A stretch of 64,000 bases of DNA from Cerioporus squamosus (lineage: Eukaryota; Basidiomycota; Agaricomycetes; Polyporales; Polyporaceae): contig JABYQS010000145.1 in NCBI GenBank assembly GCA_022592435.1, positions 33,144-97,143 of the forward strand. The letters are read 5' to 3'. The position numbers were made by a program, and so were the translations under genes. Below, piece after piece: positions 55,843-64,000 of the stretch (positions are counted from its first letter, which is position 1; every line of letters starts with the position of its first letter). Below the pieces are notes generated by a model. It was given only the letters and a program-made list of their open reading frames with translations, did no database searches and was not told where the DNA came from.

Positions 55843-58272
55843 AGGGCAGGTTATAGTTCGATGTCGTCATTGACACACACCACTATGGGAGGACACAGGA
55901 AGCTCAGATCGTTCAGAAGCACGCTAGAGCTGTAACAGTACTGCGGTATAGACTTGGTTTCCACTCACGGGAGTTCCACCACTCCTGCTTCTGTCTGTCA
56001 CAGACTCGTAGCCATCGCTGCACAGTTCCACCTGGGCTCTCCACACTGGGAGGACCCCAGGAACCACCGTGAACCACTGGCGAGAAGAACCCGCTGGTGG
56101 AGTCGGGCGAGCGCGCACACATGTCTGGGGTTGTTAGGAAGTAGATGCATTGCCAAACGCGAGGCCGACAACTAGTAGTAACCTGGAGAAGTACACTATG
56201 TAAGCTGCACAGTGCGATGTGCATGTGTCTAGGTGTATATTGTACGAACAGAGTGATGCTGCAGGACGATGGGGGTTGATAACGGCGCGACAGATACCCA
56301 GGCAAGGACGCGGATAGAATAGATAGAAGAGGAAAGAGGCAAGAGGCAGGAGGCAGGAGGCAAGCGGGGGACGTGCATGCCCCTCGGGCGGTGCGACGAG
56401 CGGGTGCTCGGGGAGGCTGTACGGTGCCGCGGCGATATCATCGATTCTGGGGTGCGATATATCGAGTGGGATAGTGGGATAGGGAATAAGGAAACGCGGA
56501 ATAGGGAGAGAATGGGGTGGCGCAAGGATAGGAGACAATCCTCGATCCAGGAAATCCGGGACACAGTGCCAGTACTGTGGCGGGGAATGATTGGATTTTT
56601 CGGAACGAAGCTGAAGCTGAAGCTGCAACTGAAGCATGAACGGACGGGAACGAACGCAAGCCGTGACGACGACGACGACGACGATCCAATATCCCAATTG
56701 CAAGACGAAACGATGTGTATGTAACTGGCACTATGGTACACACTAAGCACTAGGCAATCCAGTGGATGAGATATATCCGACGATGGCACTGGCAGGGGAG
56801 GGAAGAGAAGAAATGGAACGGACGATCGAGTCTCGAGGTGAGAATGGAATCCAAGGATAAGAGAGAGAGAGAGACACGATAAGAGCCCCGGGACCAAGGA
56901 AAGAGGAAGAAGAAAGAATAAACGGAGGAGATGGATGACAGAGCGACACGATGCACTGATGTACGAGTACGATGGGCAATGCGGGCGATGTGGCAATGCG
57001 GGCGATATGCGAACGATGTGGGCAGTGGGAGCAATGGGGGCAGGGGAAAGATGCTATGCACAAGCATTATACTGGTACGAGCGATAGGCGCCGCTGCCCA
57101 ATAACATAAGACGAAGCGTCCATGGACTCCGTGGGTGGTGGGGGGGCAGCGGTGACTAGAGCCTGCGGTAGGCCATCATACGGTATGGACAGTGAGGAAT
57201 GCGGGGGGTCGATGAAGTGTACAGCGTGCGACAGCAGCGATATATGAGATGCGGATAAGTCAAGTGTTTGCTGGGAAGTGTTGGGGGACGCGCGGAGCGT
57301 GTGTGCCTGTGCGGCTTTTTACAGCGGAGCTGAGAGGCGGGAGGGTTTCATGCGGCGAGGATGGGGTAGTGGCATGGAGAGAGACAAGAAGACGAGGGGA
57401 GCATGTGGGTGAGCATAGAGTTTATGCCCGGGAGGGGCGGAGCAAGAAGGTAAGGCAGCGCACGAAACCAATATATGCACAGGCGAACGCGAAGATTATG
57501 CCGGCCGGACAAACGGGGGGACTACGGTCGACGGCGGAGGTACCATATTTCACGGCCAAGGAGGAGGGACGCGGAGCGGGACAGGAGAGACGGACGAGGG
57601 AGGGTCAGGACGGACGTCGCGGTCGAAACACGCTTTTGGGACCATAGCCATGGCATGGCATGGCTGCACACGTCCAGCGCCGAGCGGCGATACGGCGGGC
57701 GAGAGGGACAGTTGGGAAGCAGGAGCAGTAGATTCAAATGGGCGATGCGGAGAGCCGTTATATCACAACAAGGACAGCACGAGGAACCCGAGAATCCGAG
57801 GAACGAGGAACAAAGAGTCGATCAGGGTCGAGGCCGAGGTGGAGGTAAGAGTGGAGGTAGCGGGACATATAATGTAAGAGCAGGCAAGGACCAGGACACG
57901 ACATGGCTCCCCCCCGCGCACGATGGTACAGGAGCTCGTTTCAACGGCCCACTCGAAACTAGTGTGCGCCCACTGGGCCACACTAACACGCTGGAATCTG
58001 GGGGAGTCCATGTACAGTCTGGAGTCCATCACGAGGGTGTCCGCGCAGGCGTGGACGTAGCGCCAGCTGATGCGTCCATAATGCATGGGCCGTGAATGGT
58101 GCGACGCAGGAATCCAGGAGTCTCGCCAGGATGCCGTACAACACGCGTATCGCGCGTGCCTGTGACGGCGGGCGTATATATCATGAGAGGTCGTCGCAAG
58201 TGGGTGGGGAATTGGGGGGACGGGAGATGAGACGGGGGACGGGGAGACGGGCTAGGAGCGCATATAGGACCT
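55843..58272. other. Low-complexity intergenic region
   Basis: 2.4 kb, strongly strand-biased: the plus strand is purine-rich, with tandem short runs such as caggaggcaggaggcaagc near 56346 and gaagctgaagctgaagctg near 56607, and agag repeats near 56862. Long open frames on the minus strand (for example 56229-56996) are Ser/Pro/Leu-rich translations of this bias. I find no supported gene; a long UTR or noncoding transcript is possible. Confidence 0.45.
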
Positions 58273-60568
58273 CTACTCGGCTGCTGGCGTCCCAACCGCG
58301 CTTTGCTCCTCCTTGTCCTTGTGGTGTCTCGCTATCTTCTCCACGCCCGCACCAAGCGCAGTCAACCGACTCCGCTCCTGGAGGATCGCACAAGCCAGGT
58401 CAGCACCTTTCCTTTCACTTCCACCACCCACACAGGGAGGCAAAGACAGAGTACTCACCAGCTCCTCGTCCTCCTCGTCTTCGTCCTCTTCCTGGCCGAA
58501 CCCGCCCTCGGTGTCCTTGGGGCTCTCTTCGTCTGCATCGTCGCTCGTGCTGCTCATTGCGCTCGCGCCACTGCTGCTCACGCTTGCGCGCTCCGCGACC
58601 TCCACCGATCCCTCGCTCTCGGTCCGCAGCCGCGCACTCGCTGGCACCGGCGTACCCTCTTCCGAGGCCACCTTGGACGGGGAGCTGACAGGCACCACAT
58701 GTGCAATTTCGGCGCTCTCGCGCCGCTCGACGAAGGGCATCGATAAAGTGTGGTGGTGGCCGTGATGGTGATGTGAATGCGAATGCGAATGGGAGTGGTG
58801 ATGGCGATGGTGGGGAGCGGGGATGTTGATGGCCTGAGTGATGTGCTCGAGCTTGGGGGTGTCGGGCCCGATGGGCGTCGAGGGCATCGAGACAGGCAGC
58901 GGAACGGCAGACGGGTCTACCGGTGCGTCCGCCTGTATTGTGGTGTCCCCATCCTCCTTCTGCTCCTCCACTGCTGCCGCCACGTCCGCTCCGCGTTCTT
59001 GCGCTTCCTGCGCGGCGCCCTTCTCTTTCGCCTTCGCCTCAGCCTCGGCCTTCTCGCGCTCTTCCCGCTCCTTCCGTTCTCGCTCGCGCTGCTCTCGTCT
59101 GCGCTTCACCCACGCGGTACCGCTACCGTCATCTTCGTCCGCTGACTTGCGTGCGAGACCGGCAGCGTCGTCGCCAGCCGCTACGCGGGACCACATCGAG
59201 TTCTGGCCGGACGCGTTCTTCACCGAACCCATGCCGCCATATCCCCACTCGACGAACTCAGGCTCGTCCGTCCTGGAAACGCAGGCACGTCAGCATACAC
59301 CGACATCGCAGCGTCAAAAAAGGGGCAAAGAGGGACGTGGAGTGGGAAGAGCAGATAAATAAAGGTGCGTGTCACATACCTGACGTTCGCGAACGGGTTC
59401 GCGTTCGGTTTCCGCCGCGCGCCGTACACACGCCCGTTGAGCATCCGCTGCTGCTTCCTCCCACCGTTCGTCACGACCACCGGCTGTGCCTTCGCCTTCT
59501 TGTCGTCCTTCCCGGAGAGCGACGTCAGGCTCTGCGTCCGGCCCAGGGGCACGCCCCCGTTGCTCGAGCTGCCCCCGAACAGCATATGCTTCTTCTTCTT
59601 GCTGACTGGGAGCCCGCTGTTCGGGCCGCCTTCGGACGTCCATCGGTGCAGAGGGGCACCAAAGTCGGAGTCGCGCCGCTCGCGGCTGAGGCTCGTGTCG
59701 CGGCTCACGCTGCTGTTGCGGCTGCCTGCGGAGAGGAAGAGGAGCTGCGGCCGCGCTGCACGTCGCCGTTCATAGACGCCGTCTCCTCGCGCGAGAAGGT
59801 GCGCGCGAGGGGCGACTTTGTGGACGCGGAGGAGGAGCGACTGAAGAAGGGCTTGAGCATCTTGGATAGCTTACCGGTCTTGCGCGGGGAGTCAGGCACG
59901 GAGAGGGACAGGGAGAGCGCAGGGAGAGCGGCGGACTGCGAGACCATGTCCCACTCCTGGCCGACATCTGATGGGACGGACGAGGGCTGTGACTGCTGCA
60001 CGCCGGGCTCGGAGGAATCTGCTGAGGACTGAGAGAGGGAAGGATCGAGCCCGAGAGCGTCGTGGGAGGTAGGGGGAAGCATTCTCCGAGTCGCACATGG
60101 GCTGGATGGAACGCTTTCGGGCAAAGGGCAGTTTACGGCGGCTGCTAGCGCGGACATGGCGAAGATGTGCTCGCCAGTGTGGCTGGGCCCTGCTTCGTCG
60201 TCGTCGAGGAATACAGCCGGGTAATCCTCGTCGTCCTCGCGACGGGGCTCTGGCAGTGGCGCGAATCGTATACGACGCACTGTACCTGGGTTGGAGCCAT
60301 GACGGGGCTTCGAGGTTGGCTGGAGGTGAGCATTGCGCGGCGCAGGGGAGCTGTGTGAGGGCCCTGGTGATGGTGATGCGGAGGAGGAGGAGAAGTAGTC
60401 CGAGACGTCTCCAGGGGCTGAGGAGGAGGATGAAGAAAGGGAGGAGTTGGATGGCACAAGAGCCGGGAGGGAGGCGGGGTGGTAGGCAGGGGAGGCGGCG
60501 GGGGATGGGTTGAGGAGGATGCCCTGCCTGGGCGCCGGGGCGTATGTGTGGAGGAGGAGAGTTGCCAT
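58273..60568 (-). CDS. Ser/His-rich protein of unknown function
   Basis: Not recognised. Model: exons 60568-59875, 59725-59380, 59272-58459 and 58377-58273, all GT-AG and in phase, 652 residues. The N-terminal half is Ser/Pro-rich with a charged segment (RRIRFAPLPEPRREDDEDYP). Exon 2 has RNSSVSRDTSLSRERRDSDF. The most ordered part is at the exon 2-3 join: GRVYGARRKPNANPFANVR then TDEPEFVEWGYGGMGSVK. A long charged helix (RRREQRERERKEREEREKAE) and a His-rich tract (58761-58813 region) follow, then an acidic run. The first intron (149 nt) reads as a Ser-rich open frame, so exon retention with a frame error is the alternative. Likely disordered and phosphorylated (inference). Confidence 0.65.
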
Positions 60569-63500
60569 GCACTTTGAGACTTGGTGGACAGGGCAGAGCG
60601 AGGCAGAGAGAGGAGGGCAGAGAGAAGGGAGCGAATAGGATAAGTAGCCAAAGAACGACGTCGCAGTCCAGATAAAAGAAGATACAGTCACCGCCAGTGC
60701 CTCTCGCTCCCGCCTCTCCCTCCCTGCCAAGCATCCCGCGCTCCCCGGGGTCCTTCCGCCTGCGCTTAACACGTGCGTCCATTACGTTCCTTCCCAAGTC
60801 CACCTTGCCCTCGTCCCCCGCCCGCGTCCGTCGCCGCCAGCGTGCACCTCTGCTCTGTCGCTGCTGCACCCAGCTGAACTGCACTCGATACCAGTATGTC
60901 GCCGCCAAGGAGACCCCATTTCCTGCGCGAGTGCCCCTAACAACGCCCAGTCAGTCTCGCAACTCTCCGTTTCACGTCCATCGCCTCTGCGCGCTCCATC
61001 CCATCTCAGATTCCCAGCATCATCCATCTCCACTCAGATCTCGCTCCTCGACTCGACGCGTCCCTCCGGCCTTTCTCCTCTTCCCGACCTTCTCCCGTCT
61101 GCTCTTCTCCTCCAGCTCCTCTGGTTGCAACAGAACCCCCAGGCTGCATGGCTGTTCTCGAATAGAGGGTCCCAGGGCCGTTCGCGGAATCAAATAGGCT
61201 GCCTTACCCCGCACACGCACTGCTACGATCGATCGACCGTGACAGCGCGCTCTTGTGCCGTTCACCGCCCGGCCGGCCTTCCTAGAACAGTCATCCGCCT
61301 CCCGCCTCCAAGCCCGCCTCCGGTCTAGAGCCTCCATCGGGCGCGTCTGCTGCCAGCTGCTGCCCCGCTCTCCGCCGCCGTCGATCACTTGACTGACGCT
61401 GCCCAGAACGGAAGCGTCCTCGGTCTTGGCTACCAGTCCACCGTCCAGGTCTTGTGATGCTGCACGGATCCTCCAGAAATGCCATTGGCTCTCTGTCTTG
61501 TCCTCCTCGACGCCACCCGCGCAGCGTACACTCACAGCCTCGCTCCCACAACCTCTTGGATCCTTGTTCTCTGGCCGCGAGGAACTTGAAGACGTAGACA
61601 TTGACAATCAACACACCGCAGTTGTCAGCTCTTCGTCATCTCCGGAGTCCGTGTCATCAGTGTTCTCCAGCCCGGACCCCGGCGCAGAGCTGACGCCACC
61701 GCCTCCGAACCTTCCGTCCGCGCGGTTTCTGCTATGCGTACGCAATCACGGCGCATTCAGCTGTAGCCTGTCGATGTCCCGATACACGAGTGACGATACG
61801 CCGATTCCCAGATACCCGTGCACTCCAGACTTCTCCTCTTCAACAGGAACACAGATGCAAGCCTCAATCCGGTCCCGGGTCCCTCATCCTCCCATCGCGA
61901 TCGATCCGCGTGTTTGCGACGACGTGCATCTCAAGGCATCCAAACTCTCACTAATCTCATCGTGGTCGCCCATCTCGCAGGCTTGGATCGTAGCAGCTGA
62001 CAGCGTGGGCGCATCTTGCATACCGCCCGGCAAGTATCTCAGATTTCTTGGTCGGCTGCACCGGTACCCCCGGATGGGTCGGAGGACACGCTGAGCACGG
62101 TGAATGTCGTACTTGCGGGGTCCTCATACATAGGCTCATGCATCACAGCTCAAGCTAGCCTTCCTTTGTCCGTACTTGAAACCTGTCCGAAACCGAGTCT
62201 CCTGCACTCTCACAGGCCGCCCTGTTATCTATTGTATCCATCGCTCGCTCGACCCGTGGAGGTGCACGGTGTGTAACAGGGTGTAACCCTTCCAGCCCGC
62301 ATCTTCAATTCATCGAGAGCTCCCGACCTGCTCCCCTCGAGGCTCGTATTCGCACAGCTGGCCAACTCGCCGATACTCGCTCAAAGGAACGGTCGCCCCG
62401 GCTCACCGCCGCCAATCTGAAGCCCATCGTCTCACTGCCATCCCCAGCACGCACGATCGTTCACACAACCTTCCGCTGATATGTATGTGTATACGAGCTG
62501 CCTCCCTCTGGATCGGCTGCGTCACAGGGCCCGATGGAGGCGACTCCCATCGTATAGAAGCCGCGACGCAGCACCCCGTTACCGCCAGGAAAGGCGATGC
62601 TCCTCCTCAACTCGTCCTCCGTGCGTGCCCCGTTCCCCGTTCGCATGTTCGCCGGGACTCTAAGCTCTAATAATAACATCTTTGCATTTGAGCAGGGTAT
62701 TTTTGGCCCGCCTGCCAGAGACGAGAGAGAGACCGAGACGTGCTCGGAGCAGAGCCGACTCGGAGGTGTCTACGGCCGGTCAATGTCAATGTCGATGTCA
62801 TTCGGTCTGACTTCCTGGCACACGACGTCCGCAGCTCGCACGAGGGACACCGTCCGTTCGGACGTCGCGAATGGACGCACAGCTATGGCGAAGGCCCGGT
62901 TGCGCAGCATTGAATTTGTACTGCACTGTACTCAGTACTGGAGTCTGTGAGTACATCGATCGTTGTCGGACCCCGTGTCCTAGTATGATCGCGCCCATTT
63001 CGCCGTCCAGACCGAGGTGCGTGCCGCAACTTCCATACATCTCATGCGCTCACGTATGCTCTGTATAAAGCTAGATCTTCGAGCTTGCGCGTCGACGGCA
63101 CATCCAACAGCAGGCCTGGGTAGGATCTCAGCTCTAGGACTCGGACTCGGAGGCCGTTCGATCGTATGTAGGCCTGTCAGTGCTTGTCATGGATGGCGCG
63201 TGTCCCGTGTCCTCGTGATGGACCCATACACGCCCATACAAACCCGCTCCACCCCTACCCGCGACTTCGCATACCATCGCCAGGCAATCAAACCAAGTTA
63301 CTGTACTCTCGACGTCTCGTAACGCGTAATGTCTCATAAGTTCCACGGTCCTCCAATGTCCGGCTCACTCGAGCTCCACGGGTCAACGCTCGTCGCGTCG
63401 CTACGAGCCTCCTCGCTCCGAAGAAGCAAGCCCAAGCGCGAGAGCGTACATACTCGTACATGTACGGCAGCGGCAGGCGTGCTTCCCTTCCTCCACATTC

Positions 63501-64000
63501 GCCGGCATTCTCCATGCCCCCAGAGTTCAGAATTCAGTGCACGCCCGATAGGCTCAGGCGTCGACGTCGCTGCGCACTCGGAGTCGGACCACGGATTGCG
63601 GCAATTTCGCTGGGGAGAGGCTGTGTCGCTGCTGCATGCGCACGCGCTCTCTCTTGCGCGCGAATTCCCGAGCGTGAGCATCGAAGAGCTCAAGGCTGGA
63701 GGAGACTCGAGCCAATCTGGGCCGCCGATTGTGGCCCTTGCGAGAGGCAGGCCTGCCGACTTCTACTGTAGTGGCAAGGGATCTCCGAGGTCAGCTTCTC
63801 TCCATTGCGCTTCTTTTGCTGCCCATTTGGCGGTGTCCCGTGGATCCAAGCTTTGAGGCCTAGGACCCGGAGGTCTCTGTTCTGTTCGTGCACGTTCGAG
63901 CTCTTTCCACTGCCAGTCCGTCGGACGCCCGGACGCTTTCCGACGCTGCGTCTTGGTCTCGCCTGCGGCGCTCCCCTCAGTCGCCGCGGGGGTCCTCGAG
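60569..64000. other. Right end of window, no assigned gene
   Basis: 3.4 kb without a gene I can support. The longest plus frame (61426-62094) starts at a TTG, not an ATG; part of it (61590-61730) is acidic and Ser/Pro-rich (SSPESVSSVFSSPDPGAELT) and could be an exon. A second frame, 63329-63856, starts at ATG but has no recognisable motif. It may hold the 5' UTR of a gene that lies beyond the edge. Confidence 0.35.

Noticed and set aside
56229..56996. 255-residue minus-strand ORF
   Set aside because: Ser/Pro/Leu-rich translation of a compositionally biased stretch; no domain, overlapping equally long frames.
60097..60513. 138-residue plus-strand ORF rich in Arg and Gly
   Set aside because: Antisense of the Ser/Pro-rich gene at 58273-60568.

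Overview
The window reads as nuclear DNA of a basidiomycete fungus, most likely an Agaricomycete (polypore-like). The reasons are dense genes on both strands broken by many short GT-AG introns (mostly 45-75 nt) with CTGAC/CTAAC-type branch sites, and families typical of that class: FunK1 fungal-type kinases, DUF6593 proteins, F-box/LRR proteins and MYND-finger expansions. I saw no tRNA, rRNA, CRISPR array or bacterial operon structure. Exon limits below were found by hand from splice motifs, reading phase and family continuity.

Layout. 0-1.3 kb: a PI-PLC X-domain gene running off the left edge. 1.8-3.5 kb: an F-box gene with a broken F-box. 4.0-8.1 kb: SCAP, the sterol sensor of the SREBP pathway, divergent from PDX1, the E3-binding subunit of pyruvate dehydrogenase (8.6-9.7 kb). 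9.9-12.8 kb: RAD1 of the 9-1-1 checkpoint clamp, with a 1.4-kb intron, divergent from HAT1 histone acetyltransferase (13.2-15.0 kb). 15.6-16.4 kb: a DUF6593 protein. 16.9-27.3 kb: an accessory block holding a decayed F-box gene, two tandem FunK1 kinases, and a second F-box gene that is an inverted paralogue of the one at 1.8 kb. 28.8-39.0 kb: a third F-box/LRR gene, a GNAT acetyltransferase with a frame lesion, a MIF-family tautomerase, and a large membrane-anchored beta-propeller/amidohydrolase gene with a frame lesion. 39.9-48.4 kb: an array of MYND-finger genes in several stages of decay, with a short TIR element and a solo LTR. 48.7-55.8 kb: a conserved unknown protein, an HSL-type alpha/beta hydrolase and glutathione reductase. 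58.3-60.6 kb: a Ser/His-rich unknown protein. The last 3.4 kb shows nothing I can assign.

The housekeeping genes (SCAP, PDX1, RAD1, HAT1, GLR1, MIF, DUF6593) and both FunK1 genes splice into uninterrupted frames. Several accessory genes (F-box, MYND, GNAT, amidohydrolase, hydrolase) carry small indels or stops. This looks like a conserved gene backbone with fast-turnover accessory islands between, although uncorrected assembly indels could explain some of the single-base lesions. I found no clear multi-gene pathway cluster. The most interesting structures are the inverted F-box pair enclosing two FunK1 kinases, and the MYND array with its mobile-element scars.
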